NCBI RefSeq assembly: GCF_003288845.1
Contig: NZ_NHYN01000004.1
Location: 62,001-126,000, forward strand
Length of the DNA stretch: 64,000 nt
DNA from: Helicobacter monodelphidis
Lineage (GTDB): Bacteria; Campylobacterota; Campylobacteria; Campylobacterales; Helicobacteraceae
Reading direction: 5' to 3'
Shown here: piece after piece, positions 18,367-27,771 of the stretch
Layout of the letters: each line of letters begins with the position of its first letter
Position numbering within the stretch: position 1 is the stretch's first letter
Program-made: the position numbers and the translations under genes
Notes under the pieces: generated by a model
Told to the model about the DNA's origin: nothing
What the model saw: only the letters and a program-made list of their open reading frames with translations
The model's database searches: none

Positions 18367-18510
18367 ATGTTTCGATTAATTTTTGCCTTAGTTATCGTAC
18401 TATCTGCTGTTTTAAGCGGTTTGTTGTGGGCGGACGATCATTTTTTAAACTCCAGTTATTGTGAAGGCAAAAATAGCCTCTTATGTCTGGATTCAAGAAT
18501 ATGGCACTAA
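18367..18510 (+). CDS. Small exported peptide of unknown function
   Basis: 47 residues. It opens with a signal-peptide or membrane-anchor segment (MFRLIFALVIVLSAVLSGLLWA), then a short polar tail with two cysteines (YCEGKNSLLC) ending in RIWH. AAAGGAG is 6 bases before the ATG and a TATAAT box lies upstream, both good signs of expression. If cleaved after LWA the mature peptide would be only about 25 residues, possibly with a disulfide. No family recognised. It sits between divergent tolB and convergent prfA. Confidence 0.6.
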   Translation: MFRLIFALVIVLSAVLSGLLWADDHFLNSSYCEGKNSLLCLDSRIWH

Positions 18511-18546
18511 AGTAAATATAGTTTGAGTAAATGTAATTATCAGCCC

Positions 18547-19611
18547 TTAGGAAATTTCTTGCAGTATCTCCGCTTGAAAATGGGTAACGATTGGGTCGAT
18601 AACACCATCAAAATTCCCGCTAAGCATAATTTCTTCAAGACTGTAAAGTGTCAAGCCAACGCGGTGGTCAGTTAGTCTATTTTGCGGGTAGTTATATGTG
18701 CGAATACGTTCGCTACGATCGCCACTGCCGACTTGCGTACGCCTTGCCTCAGAGTTTTCCCTGGTCTGTGCTTCTAGTTCTGCCTCATAGATACGAGCTT
18801 TTAGAATTTTCAATGCCTTATCTTTATTTTTGTGCTGAGATTTTTCATCTTGCATCGACACTGAAATACCTGTTGGAATATGTGTGATTCTTACTGCTGA
18901 ATCTGTTGTGTTCACGCATTGTCCGCCGTGTCCACCCGCCCTAAAAACCTCTATACGTAAATCATTGGGGTTAATAACAACTTCAACATCATCAACTTCT
19001 GGCATAATTGCCACTGTGATGGCTGAAGTATGGATTCTACCTTGAGATTCCGTTTCTGGAACTCTTTGTACACGATGTGTTCCGCCTTCATATTTTAAGC
19101 GCGAATAAGCACCGTTTCCTTTCACGAGAGCAATGACTTCTTTGTAGCCACCTACATTATTTTCGTTGGAGCTGATTATTTCAACCTTCCACCCTTTAGT
19201 ATCCGCATAGCGACAATACGCCTTAAATAAGTCGCCTACAAAAATTCCCGCTTCATCACCGCCTGTTCCTGCACGAATTTCGAGGTAAATATTTTTATCA
19301 TCATTAGGGTCCTTAGGGATAAGAAGAATTTTAATCTCAGATTCTAGTCTCTCTAGCTTCCCCTCGATCTCCTTATTTTCCTCTTTGGCGAGGTCCCCTA
19401 ACTCTTTATCATCAAAGAGCAACTTATTGTCTTCATAGCATTTTTTAGATTCCAGATATTCACGTGCTTTAATAACAAGTAATTCTAAAGAACTTTGTTC
19501 TTTGCTTAATTGTGTCATTTTCTTAATGTCATTCATCACCTCTGGAGAAAGAAGGAGCGATGAGATTTCCGAATAGCGGTCGATAAAAGGCTGAAGTTTA
19601 CTTGCAAACAT
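18547..19611 (-). CDS. prfA: Peptide chain release factor 1
   Basis: 354 residues, standard size. Recognises UAA and UAG stop codons. The universal GGQ motif that triggers hydrolysis is visible in [22 protein letters not shown], and [20 protein letters not shown] and [15 protein letters not shown] are the flanking conserved blocks. It lies 6 bases after rpsT, forming a two-gene translation operon. The spacing leaves no strong ribosome site of its own, which suggests coupling to rpsT. Confidence 0.96.
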   Translation of the reverse strand: MFASKLQPFIDRYSEISSLLLSPEVMNDIKKMTQLSKEQSSLELLVIKAREYLESKKCYEDNKLLFDDKELGDLAKEENKEIEGKLERLESEIKILLIPKDPNDDKNIYLEIRAGTGGDEAGIFVGDLFKAYCRYADTKGWKVEIISSNENNVGGYKEVIALVKGNGAYSRLKYEGGTHRVQRVPETESQGRIHTSAITVAIMPEVDDVEVVINPNDLRIEVFRAGGHGGQCVNTTDSAVRITHIPTGISVSMQDEKSQHKNKDKALKILKARIYEAELEAQTRENSEARRTQVGSGDRSERIRTYNYPQNRLTDHRVGLTLYSLEEIMLSGNFDGVIDPIVTHFQAEILQEIS

Positions 19612-19617
19612 TTAAAA

Positions 19618-19893
19618 TTATGCTGCCTTTATTGCAAATTTTTTAAGTGTCGCATTTAAACGACTGACTTTTCTTGCAGCAGAATTCTTGCTTAAAATTC
19701 CTTTACTTACAAATTTGTGTAAGTCTTTATTTGCAACTTTAAAGCACTCTTGAGCTTTAGGTAAATCATTTGCTTCAATTGCCTCTCTTAACGCACGTAC
19801 AATGTTTTTGATGCGGGTTCGATAGTAACGATTACGTTCTGTTCGTTTAAGAGTCTGCCTGATTCTTTTCTCCGCTGATTTATGATTAGCCAT
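19618..19893 (-). CDS. rpsT: 30S ribosomal protein S20
   Basis: 91 residues. The start [31 protein letters not shown] is the classic S20 N-terminus, basic and helical, binding 16S rRNA. GAAAGGA lies upstream of the ATG at 19893; the open frame extends 18 bases further to another ATG that would overlap the ribosome site. S20 followed by prfA is a common order in epsilonproteobacteria. Confidence 0.96.
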   Translation of the reverse strand: MANHKSAEKRIRQTLKRTERNRYYRTRIKNIVRALREAIEANDLPKAQECFKVANKDLHKFVSKGILSKNSAARKVSRLNATLKKFAIKAA

Positions 19894-19936
19894 AACAAAT
19901 CCTTTCGACAAAAATTTATAAAAATTTCAAACAGAC

Positions 19937-19942
19937 ATTCTA
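19937..19942 (-). promoter_or_regulatory. Possible -10 box of rpsT-prfA
   Basis: TAGAAT on the minus strand, about 44 bases before the rpsT ATG. The surrounding region is AT-rich, so this is only a candidate. Confidence 0.3.
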
Positions 19943-20084
19943 TCCTATTTTTAATTAATCCTGTATTAATTTTAATAAAATTATTTTGGCTTAAACCTAT
20001 CTTTTTAAGAAATAAATTCATTTTTAAGGGAATATGCTTTAAAATGTCGCCGTTTTTTTACGATCTGGTATGAGGTAAGAATTA

Positions 20085-20108
20085 AAAGTGTAATTTAAAT
20101 TACACTTT
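20085..20108. promoter_or_regulatory. Perfect 24-base palindrome, candidate CmeR-type operator
   Basis: AAAGTGTAATTT is followed immediately by its exact reverse complement. The core reads TGTAAT-N4-ATTACA, the same half-sites and spacing as the inverted repeat I recall for the TetR-family repressor CmeR upstream of Campylobacter cmeABC. It lies 105 bases before the efflux operon. No regulator gene is adjacent. Confidence 0.65.
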
Positions 20109-20143
20109 ATTAGGAATCATAATGTATCATTTTGCCGTTGATG

Positions 20144-20170
20144 TTGTAAATTTTACATTATTAATACAAT
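20144..20170 (+). promoter_or_regulatory. Possible efflux-operon promoter with a second imperfect inverted repeat
   Basis: TGTAAA followed by TTTTACA at 20145-20157 is a degenerate version of the palindrome above. TACAAT at 20165-20170 is a candidate -10 box 42 bases before the efflux gene ATG. A repressor bound at 20145 would overlap this promoter. Confidence 0.4.
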
Positions 20171-20212
20171 GAAATGTACCTTGTTTATGGTATCTAAGTA
20201 AAGAGGTTGACG

Positions 20213-21367
20213 ATGAAATTGATGTCATTCAAAAAAAATATAGCACTACTTTTATGTGGCGTAGTGTTTTTAGGTGGTTGTGGTGGCTCTGAGGAGGCAA
20301 AAAATGCACAAGGAGTTGCAGGAAAAGGTGCTGGGCAACAAATGCCGGCAATCAAAGCAAATACAATGCAAATTTCTAAGGGCGACCAACCCTTGCAATT
20401 TGAATATCCTGCAAGAGTGCGTAGTATTGGGACGGTTGAAGTATATGCTAAAGTGTCTGGAACGCTTTTGGAGCAACTTTATACAGAGGGGCAGTATGTT
20501 GAACAAGGAACTCCCCTGTATAAAATTGATCCAGATAAATATCAAGCAACATATCAAGAGGCATTGGCAGCACTAGAGGTGAGAAAAGCAAATTTGATGC
20601 AAGCTGAAAGAAATTGGGAACGTTCTAGCACTCTTTTTGAGCAAAAAGCTCTTAGTCAAAAGGAAAAAGATGACGCGTTGGCTGCTTATGAGTCTGCAAA
20701 AGCAAATGTTACTAATGCTGAAGCAACTTTACAAAGAGCCGAATTAGATTTGGGTTACACAACAATTACAGCCCCAATTAGTGGAATGAGTGGTATGAAA
20801 TTGCAGGATATCGGGACTTATGTTGGTATTAGTGGAAATTCTACAGTAACGACAATTACACAAGTTGCACCCATTCATATTGAATTTGCTGTTGCAGACA
20901 TTACCCTGATGAATACTATTGCACGTATGCGTTCAGGGGGATTAAGCACGGAAGAGATTAAAATTAAGGTTCTTGACAGAATGAATAATGTCCTTGATGA
21001 AGGTGTGATTGACTTTATTGATAGTCGTATTGATGAAACAATTGGGAGCGTGAAATTACGTGCGATTGTCCCTAATGAGAAAAAAATGCTTATGCCTGGA
21101 CAGTTTGTGCGCGTTGGAGTGGAGGGTGTGAAGCTTCAAAATGCTGCAACAATTCCACAAAAAGCGATTCTGCAAACTTCACAAGGTGTTTTTATCTACT
21201 TGCTTAAGGAAGGAAAAGCACAGATGGTGCCTGTTAGCATTGAACAATCAATCGGTTCAGATTTTGTTGTCACGGGGCTTTTTGAAGATGGCGATGAATT
21301 AATCTTAAATAACCTAATGATGATTCGCCCTAATGCACCTGTACAAGCAGACAATGGGGGCAAATAA
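20213..21367 (+). CDS. RND efflux periplasmic adaptor, CmeA/AcrA-like lipoprotein
   Basis: About 384 residues. A lipoprotein signal (ALLLCGVVFLGGCGG) places the lipidated Cys near residue 23. The lipoyl/barrel-sandwich halves are seen in VEVYAKVSGTLLEQLYTEGQYVEQGTPLYKIDP and LDLGYTTITAPISGMSG, with a coiled-coil hairpin between. It bridges the inner-membrane pump and outer-membrane channel. ATG 20213 follows AAGAGG by 6 bases; the TTG at 20207 is too close to that site. It overlaps the pump gene by one base (TAATG). First gene of a three-gene cmeABC/hefABC-like operon. Confidence 0.92.
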   Translation: MKLMSFKKNIALLLCGVVFLGGCGGSEEAKNAQGVAGKGAGQQMPAIKANTMQISKGDQPLQFEYPARVRSIGTVEVYAKVSGTLLEQLYTEGQYVEQGTPLYKIDPDKYQATYQEALAALEVRKANLMQAERNWERSSTLFEQKALSQKEKDDALAAYESAKANVTNAEATLQRAELDLGYTTITAPISGMSGMKLQDIGTYVGISGNSTVTTITQVAPIHIEFAVADITLMNTIARMRSGGLSTEEIKIKVLDRMNNVLDEGVIDFIDSRIDETIGSVKLRAIVPNEKKMLMPGQFVRVGVEGVKLQNAATIPQKAILQTSQGVFIYLLKEGKAQMVPVSIEQSIGSDFVVTGLFEDGDELILNNLMMIRPNAPVQADNGGK

Positions 21368-24300
21368 TGTTTTCAAAATTCTTTATTGAGAGACCCATTT
21401 TTGCGACCGTTATTTCTATCATTATCGTCATTGCTGGAGGACTCTCTATCTATAATATGTCAATTGAGGAATATCCACAGGTTACGCCACCTCAAGTGAG
21501 TATTTCAACAATGTATCCGGGTGCTGATGCTGAAACGCTTGCAAATCTTGTTATTGCACCTATTGAGCAAGCCGTCAATGGGGTGGAGAATATGATTTAT
21601 ATTTCCTCTGTGGCAACAGCAAGCGGTATGGCAAGTATTAATGTTTATTTTGAGATTGGTACTGACCCAGATTTAGCGACAATTGATGTTAACAATCGGT
21701 TGCAATCTGTAATGAGCACTCTTCCTGTAGAGGTGCAGCAACAAGGTATTACGGCAAGAAAACGTTCATCAAGTATTTTAGAGATTGTTTCTATTTACTC
21801 ACCTGATGATTCAAGAGATGTTATTTTTCTTTCCAATTATGCTTTGATCAATGTCTTAGATGATTTAAAGAGGGTAAAAGGCGTAGGTGATGCACAAATT
21901 TTTGGTAGCAAAGATTATTCTATCCGTGTTTGGATGCGTCCTGACAAACTTGCCTCTTTTGGAATTACTGTTTCTGAAGTTATGGCGGCTATCAAGGAGC
22001 AGAATGCTCAATTTGCAACTGGGCAGTTTGGACAAGAACCGATAGCCTCCAAACCAATGTTTACGTACACTCTTACAACAAAGGGGAGATTAGTTGATGC
22101 TGAAGAATTTGGTAATATTATTATTAAAGCACAGAATGACGGAAGTTTTTTGCGTTTAAAAGATGTTGCAAATGTTGAGCTTGGAGCTGCCAATTATAGT
22201 TTTGAGGCAAGTTTTAATGGTAAGCCCACCATTCCTGTAGCGATATTTTTGCAATCTGGTGCAAATGCACTTGAAGTTTCAGAGCTTGTTAATAAAAGAT
22301 TGACAGAAATAGCACAACGTTTTCCACAAGGGGTAGCCCATGAAATTTCTTTTGATACAACGAAGTTTGTGAATGTCGCTATTAATGAGGTTGTAAAAAC
22401 TTTCATTGAAGCTATTTTGCTGGTTGCTATCATTGTTTATTTGTTCTTGCAAAATATGCGAACAACAATTATTCCTCTGCTTGCCGTGCCGGTATCTATT
22501 ATTGGTGCATTTGCCGGAATGATGGTTTTAGGATTCTCCATTAACCTCCTTACGCTTTTTGGGCTGGTGTTAGCCATTGGTATCGTTGTTGATGATGCCA
22601 TTATTGTTATTGAGAATGTTGAAAGAATCCATCGATCGCAAGGGCTTTCAATTAAAGATGCAACCATTGAGGCGATGCGTGAAATTGTATCTCCTGTTAT
22701 TTCTATTGTTTTGGTACTTTCGGCAGTGTTTATTCCTGTCTCATTTTTGGGTGGCTTTACGGGGCAAATGTATAAGCAGTTTGCAGTAACTATTGTGATT
22801 TCAGTTGTGCTTTCTGGATTTGTCGCATTAACACTTACTCCAGCATTATGTACGATTTTTATCAAAGAAAAAGAGCCAAAACCTTTTTGGTTTGTGCGAA
22901 AGTTTAATGAATTTTTTGATTGGTCGACAGAGATGTATGTGAAAGGTGTTCGTTTTGTTTTGCATCATATATTTTTAAGCCTCCTTGCTATTGCATTGAT
23001 TTTTGCAACAGCATATGCACTTTTTTCAAGGTTACCTAGTTCTCTTGTACCTCCAGAAGATAAAGGGACTATTTTTGGTGTGGCTATTCTTCCTCCTGCT
23101 TCCTCTTTGGGAAGGACGATTGAAGTTCGTGATGAGGTTGTTCAAACCTTGATGGCAAACCCAAATGTTAAATATGTGACCGCCTTTGGTGGATTTGACT
23201 TTTTGAATGCAGCTTTGAAATCTGATGCTTCAGCATTCTTTGTCTCGTTGCAGGATTGGGATCAAAGGAAAGATGCAATGGCACACGCTCAAGTTATTGC
23301 ACAGCAATTAACCGGTATGTTTATGGGAACAAATAAAGAGGCGATTGTAATGCTTTTGAATCCGCCACCTATTATGGGTTTGAGTATAACAGGAGGATTT
23401 GAAATTTATGTGCAGAATCGTGCAGGAACAGGCTATGAAGAATTAAATAAACGTGTTCAGGCGATTATTGCAAAAGCTTCACAGCGTCCAGAGTTGACTA
23501 ATTTACGCACAGGATTAGATTTAAATACTCCTCAATTCTATGTTGATTTAGATAGAGAAAAGGCAAAAGCCGCTGGTGTAAGTGTAAGCGAAGTTTTTAG
23601 TACAATGCAAATTATTTTTGGTAGTGCATACATCAATGATTTCAATCTTTATGGACGTCCTTATAAAGTCTATATTCAATCTGATGGCTCTTATCGCAGT
23701 GGTCCTGAACGTTTGAATGAAGTTTTTGTTCGTTCCAATAGTGGTGAAATGGTGCCTTTAAGTTCTTTACTCTCTTTTAATCGTATTACAGGTGCTAGTA
23801 TTATGAATCGTTTTAATCTTTTTCCAGCAGCACAGATTACAGGAGAACCAAAACCAGGATTTACCTCAGGTGACGCAATTAAGGCGATTGAAGAAGTAGC
23901 AAACGAAGTTTTAGATGAAGGTTATACGATTGAATGGGCGGGTAGTTCTTATCAAGAACGACAAATTAGTGGTTCTAGTATGAATGCGTTTATTTTTGCA
24001 CTTATTTTCGTATTCTTAATTTTGGCAGCACAATATGAACGATGGTTATTACCTTTTGCTGTGATCACTGCCGTGCCTTTTGCGGTATTTGGTGCAATTT
24101 TATTCACATTTATGGGGAATTTGATTGACCCACGTATTAGCAATGATATTTACTTCCAGATTGGATTGGTTGTGCTGATTGGTTTATCTGCTAAAAATGC
24201 AATTTTGATTGTTGAATTTGCTATGGAGCAAAGAAATGCAGGTAAAGATTTAATTGAGGCGGCTTTAGAGGGAGCAAGATTGCGTTTTAGACCGATTGTG

Positions 24301-24507
24301 ATGACTTCGCTTGCTTTTGGAATTGGTGTAATTCCGCTTGTATTAAGTTCTGGTGCGGGCGCTGCTTCAAGACATTCAATTGGGGTAGGCGTCTTGGGAG
24401 GAATTACTGCGGCTTCTACAATCGCAATTTTCTTTGTCCCACTTTTTTATGTTTTATTTGAACGTCTCAATGATATTGTACGCGGCAAAAAAGCGACGCA
24501 ATCATGA
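21367..24507 (+). CDS. RND multidrug efflux inner-membrane pump, CmeB/AcrB-like
   Basis: 1046 residues, normal for the HAE1 family. The N-terminus FSKFFIERPIFATVISIIIVIAGGLSIYNMSIEEYPQVTPPQVSI is typical, as is the TM4 segment GLVLAIGIVVDDAIIVIENVERI, which carries the paired aspartates of the proton relay. NLIDPRISNDIYFQIGLVVLIGLSAKNAILIVEFA supplies the partner lysine. It exports drugs, bile acids and detergents by proton antiport, of obvious use to a gut or liver coloniser. It overlaps both neighbours: TAATG at the start and ATGA near the end. Confidence 0.95.
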   Translation: MFSKFFIERPIFATVISIIIVIAGGLSIYNMSIEEYPQVTPPQVSISTMYPGADAETLANLVIAPIEQAVNGVENMIYISSVATASGMASINVYFEIGTDPDLATIDVNNRLQSVMSTLPVEVQQQGITARKRSSSILEIVSIYSPDDSRDVIFLSNYALINVLDDLKRVKGVGDAQIFGSKDYSIRVWMRPDKLASFGITVSEVMAAIKEQNAQFATGQFGQEPIASKPMFTYTLTTKGRLVDAEEFGNIIIKAQNDGSFLRLKDVANVELGAANYSFEASFNGKPTIPVAIFLQSGANALEVSELVNKRLTEIAQRFPQGVAHEISFDTTKFVNVAINEVVKTFIEAILLVAIIVYLFLQNMRTTIIPLLAVPVSIIGAFAGMMVLGFSINLLTLFGLVLAIGIVVDDAIIVIENVERIHRSQGLSIKDATIEAMREIVSPVISIVLVLSAVFIPVSFLGGFTGQMYKQFAVTIVISVVLSGFVALTLTPALCTIFIKEKEPKPFWFVRKFNEFFDWSTEMYVKGVRFVLHHIFLSLLAIALIFATAYALFSRLPSSLVPPEDKGTIFGVAILPPASSLGRTIEVRDEVVQTLMANPNVKYVTAFGGFDFLNAALKSDASAFFVSLQDWDQRKDAMAHAQVIAQQLTGMFMGTNKEAIVMLLNPPPIMGLSITGGFEIYVQNRAGTGYEELNKRVQAIIAKASQRPELTNLRTGLDLNTPQFYVDLDREKAKAAGVSVSEVFSTMQIIFGSAYINDFNLYGRPYKVYIQSDGSYRSGPERLNEVFVRSNSGEMVPLSSLLSFNRITGASIMNRFNLFPAAQITGEPKPGFTSGDAIKAIEEVANEVLDEGYTIEWAGSSYQERQISGSSMNAFIFALIFVFLILAAQYERWLLPFAVITAVPFAVFGAILFTFMGNLIDPRISNDIYFQIGLVVLIGLSAKNAILIVEFAMEQRNAGKDLIEAALEGARLRFRPIVMTSLAFGIGVIPLVLSSGAGAASRHSIGVGVLGGITAASTIAIFFVPLFYVLFERLNDIVRGKKATQS

Positions 24508-24518
24508 TAAGGATAGAG

Positions 24519-25973
24519 ATGAAAAAAAATCTTCTAGTGAATACCTTTATTGGGCTATTGTTGGCGGGTTGTTCTTTAACTCCAGAGTTAAAGAAAGAAG
24601 TTTTAGATACCCCCACAAATTATGAAACTCTTGATGGGAGTCATTCCCTTAGCGTGGGTATTACTCCCAGTAATAGAGCTTTAAGTAATCAATGGTGGGA
24701 GGATTTTGGTGATTCTAATCTTAACCTCCTTGTTGAGGAGGCATTGCGTAAGAATACAGATTATGCAATTGCCGCTTCTCGTGTTTTACAGGCACGTGCT
24801 GTGCTAGGTATGGCAAATGCAGATTTTTTTCCAACAATTGGTTATAACGGAAATTTTGCCCAGAATCAGTATTCAGCAGATTCTGACCCTAGAGGAATGG
24901 GCGGAGGTAGCGTTGGTGCGTTTTCTTTGAGTGCTGTTTTGAGTTATGAGATAGATTTATGGGGAAGAGTAAGAGAGAGTAGCAAGGCTGCAACTGCTTC
25001 ATTGCTTGCAATTGCAGCTAATCAAGAAACGGTTCGTTTGAGTGTTATTTCAGGTGTAATTGATACTTATTTTTTACTTTTGAATCTTGAAAATCAAAGA
25101 AAAATCTTAGAATCAACTGTTAAAACCTATGAAGAAAGTTATCAGTATCGACTGAAGCAATATCAAGTGGGTGGAATTGAAGAAATTGTTTTGCAACAAT
25201 CCAAGGTGCAACTAGAAAGTGCTAAGGCGAATCTATATGCAATTATTCGTCAAAAAAGTGAGGTAGTGAGTTCTCTTAGCATTTTGTTAGGACGCAGTGC
25301 ACGTGAGATTGTAGCAGGAGAGATGAGAATTAGTCAATCTTTACCATCAGATGTGCCTGTTGTGCCTCTAGCAACGCCTTCAACGCTTATTTCTCACCGC
25401 CCAGATATCAAAATGGCAGAAGAAAATTTATTAGCTGCAAATCATTCTATTGGCGTTGCAAAGGCATCGTATTTTCCGATACTTTCTCTTTCTGCATTAG
25501 CAGGATTGAGTTCGTCTGAAATGGGAAAGCTCTTTGGGGCAACAACAGGAAGTGTGGGGTTGGGCGTGCAGGGTCCAATCTATGATTTTGGTAAGACTTC
25601 TAATCGTGTTTTAGAAGCAGAAGCAAAGAAGGAAGAAGCTTTGATTAATTATCGTGCAACAATCGCAAAGGCTTTTTCTGAGGTTAAAGATGCACTTGTA
25701 GCAAGGGAAAATTCTGAAAAGCGACTGAATGCAATTATTGCACAAGCAAAATCGCAAGAAAGAGTTTATCAAATTGCAAAGACACGATTTGAAGCTGGTT
25801 ATACAACGCATTTAGAATTGCTTGATGCAGAAAGGGGATGGCTAAGTGTACAATTAGAATTGAGTGTTGCTAAAGCTGACCTCTTAAGCTCTGCATTAAG
25901 CATTTATAAGGCTTTAGGTGGTGGCTTTGAAGCACGACGTTTAGAAGAGAAAACAATGTATGAACGACCATAA
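24519..25973 (+). CDS. Outer-membrane efflux channel lipoprotein, CmeC/OprM-like
   Basis: About 484 residues. A lipoprotein signal (LLVNTFIGLLLAGCSLTPEL) and two repeats of the outer-membrane efflux protein fold are visible, the second with LISHRPDIKMAEENLLAANHSIGVAKASYFPILSLSALAGLSS, a signature of the NodT group. It completes the tripartite pump. The ATG at 24519 is chosen because AAGGA lies 5 bases before it, while the ATG at 24504 overlaps the pump stop without a ribosome site. Confidence 0.93.
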   Translation: MKKNLLVNTFIGLLLAGCSLTPELKKEVLDTPTNYETLDGSHSLSVGITPSNRALSNQWWEDFGDSNLNLLVEEALRKNTDYAIAASRVLQARAVLGMANADFFPTIGYNGNFAQNQYSADSDPRGMGGGSVGAFSLSAVLSYEIDLWGRVRESSKAATASLLAIAANQETVRLSVISGVIDTYFLLLNLENQRKILESTVKTYEESYQYRLKQYQVGGIEEIVLQQSKVQLESAKANLYAIIRQKSEVVSSLSILLGRSAREIVAGEMRISQSLPSDVPVVPLATPSTLISHRPDIKMAEENLLAANHSIGVAKASYFPILSLSALAGLSSSEMGKLFGATTGSVGLGVQGPIYDFGKTSNRVLEAEAKKEEALINYRATIAKAFSEVKDALVARENSEKRLNAIIAQAKSQERVYQIAKTRFEAGYTTHLELLDAERGWLSVQLELSVAKADLLSSALSIYKALGGGFEARRLEEKTMYERP

Positions 25974-25977
25974 ATAT

Positions 25978-26032
25978 TGTTACCTGTTTCTTTTTGATAC
26001 TTTTTTGAGATAGTATTATAGGAACGGGTAGC
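25978..26032 (+). terminator. Long imperfect hairpin after the efflux operon
   Basis: TACCTGTTTC at 25981 pairs with GGAACGGGTA ending at 26030, with two G-U pairs, and an inner GATAC/GTAT stem. There is no clean T-run after it, so it may be a processing or attenuation structure rather than a classical terminator. Confidence 0.4.
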
Positions 26033-26142
26033 TAAAAACTGGATATTTATCTAAAAAAGTTCCTTTTTTCTCTTAAAATAACCTCGTTTGTAAGTAAAAT
26101 TAGTTATGCTTAGAGAATGGAATTTTGCAAAAGGAGTTTGAA

Positions 26143-27627
26143 ATGAACCTTGAGGAAACAGAAATTGCTCTCGTAGGCGGTGGGATAATGAGCATTACTC
26201 TTGCCACGATTTTAAAAGAATTGCAACCTTCTTTACAGATTACTCTTTATGAGATGCTTGATGATGTTGCGTTGGAAAGTAGTGCTGTATGGAATAACGC
26301 AGGAACTGGGCATCAAGCTTTGTGCGAATTAAATTATACACCAGAAACTGCTGATGGAGGTGTGGATATTACAAAGGCACTAAAGATTAATCGTAGCTTT
26401 GAACTAAGCAAGGAATTTTTTGCCTATTGTATTCAAAAAAATATTCTCAAAGAACCTTCCACTTTTATCAATCCTCTCCCTCATATCAGTTTTGTGATTG
26501 AAAATAATGTTCCTTTCTTGCAAAAGAGGTTTCAGTTACTTTCTAAATCTCCCCTTTTTAAAAGTATGCAGTATACGCAAGATCACGAACAAATTAAACA
26601 ATGGGCACCCATTTTGATTGAAGGTCGAAATCCTAATCAGAAAGTTGCTGCAACTTATATGGCAGAAGGAAGTGATATTGATTTTGGTGAAATGGTGCAT
26701 CAACTTAAGGATTCTCTTTCTAAAAGAGAGAATTTTAAAATTCACTTAAATCATAGAGTAACGCATTTAAATAAAGAGGGAAATGAATGGGTTTTGCAAA
26801 TTAAAGATACTCTAAACCATACGCAAAAAAAAGTTAAGGCAAAATTTGTCTTTTTGGGTGCTGGTGGAGGTTCTTTTCCTCTTCTTCAGAAGAGTGGTAT
26901 TCCGGAAGGAATAGGTTATGGTGGTTTTCCGGTGGGTGGTTTATGGCTTGTTTGCAAAAACCAAGAGGTTATTGCTAAGCACCACGCAAAGGTTTATGGT
27001 AAAGCTTCTTTAGGTGCTCCTCCTATGTCTCTACCCCACCTTGATACACGCATTATTCATGGTAAAAGAGAGTTACTTTTTGGTCCTTATGCAGGTTTTA
27101 ACACGAAATTTCTCAAGCATGGAAGTTGGCTTGATATGCCATTATCACTTAAAAGTAGTAATTGGATTCCTATGCTCCAAGCAGGAATAGATAATGTTCC
27201 TCTCACAATCTATCTTATTAAGCAAGTTTTAATGAGTCAAGATGGACGTATGAAAAAGCTTGATGTCTATATGCCCTCAGCACAAAAATCAGATTGGGAA
27301 GGTAAATTTGCAGGACAAAGGGTCCAGGTCATTAAACGCAATGCACAAGGTCGAGGAAGCTTACAATTTGGAACGGAAGTGATTACCTCTAGTGATGGTT
27401 CACTTGCAGCGTTGTTGGGTGCATCACCTGGTGCGTCGACGACAGTAGAAATTATGTTAGAAGTCATTGAACGCTGTTTTTCAAAGGAATACACACAGAA
27501 CTGGAAAGAAAAACTTCAAGAGATGATTCCTTCTTATGAGCATACTTTAGAAGAAGATATTGCCCATTTTAATGAATATCGCTCTAAAACGGCTGAAGTT
27601 TTAAAAATACCTTTTGTTGCCATTTGA
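26143..27627 (+). CDS. mqo: Malate:quinone oxidoreductase
   Basis: About 494 residues. Membrane-associated FAD enzyme that oxidises malate to oxaloacetate and passes electrons to the quinone pool; Helicobacter uses it in place of NAD-malate dehydrogenase. The FAD motif ALVGGGIMSITLATIL and the block YEMLDDVALESSAVWNNAGTGHQALCELNYTP are family signatures, and LLFGPYAGFNTKFLKHGSWLD and LGASPGAST lie later. AAAGGAG is about 7 bases before the ATG at 26143; the TTG at 26125 is in frame but has no site. Confidence 0.94.
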   Translation: MNLEETEIALVGGGIMSITLATILKELQPSLQITLYEMLDDVALESSAVWNNAGTGHQALCELNYTPETADGGVDITKALKINRSFELSKEFFAYCIQKNILKEPSTFINPLPHISFVIENNVPFLQKRFQLLSKSPLFKSMQYTQDHEQIKQWAPILIEGRNPNQKVAATYMAEGSDIDFGEMVHQLKDSLSKRENFKIHLNHRVTHLNKEGNEWVLQIKDTLNHTQKKVKAKFVFLGAGGGSFPLLQKSGIPEGIGYGGFPVGGLWLVCKNQEVIAKHHAKVYGKASLGAPPMSLPHLDTRIIHGKRELLFGPYAGFNTKFLKHGSWLDMPLSLKSSNWIPMLQAGIDNVPLTIYLIKQVLMSQDGRMKKLDVYMPSAQKSDWEGKFAGQRVQVIKRNAQGRGSLQFGTEVITSSDGSLAALLGASPGASTTVEIMLEVIERCFSKEYTQNWKEKLQEMIPSYEHTLEEDIAHFNEYRSKTAEVLKIPFVAI

Positions 27628-27642
27628 TAGGACTGATTATTT

Positions 27643-27675
27643 CTTTATCCCCGTATAGATGCAGGGGGGATAAAG
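27643..27675. other. 10-bp perfect hairpin between mqo and thiD
   Basis: CTTTATCCCC and GGGGATAAAG pair perfectly around a 13-base loop, 15 bases after the mqo stop. A T-run is absent on both sides. It may stabilise or end the mqo transcript. Confidence 0.5.
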
Positions 27676-27771
27676 TCTACTACCCCCATTTACTAAAAAA
27701 TGTTAGTATGTTGCTATTAAGGATAAAAGATATCCTTAATAGAATTTATAAGCCATAAAGGACAATAATAT

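Noticed and set aside
27628-27771. TPP riboswitch before thiD
   Set aside because: Only a simple 10-bp hairpin is present; the conserved CUGAGA and the two-arm layout of a TPP element were not found.
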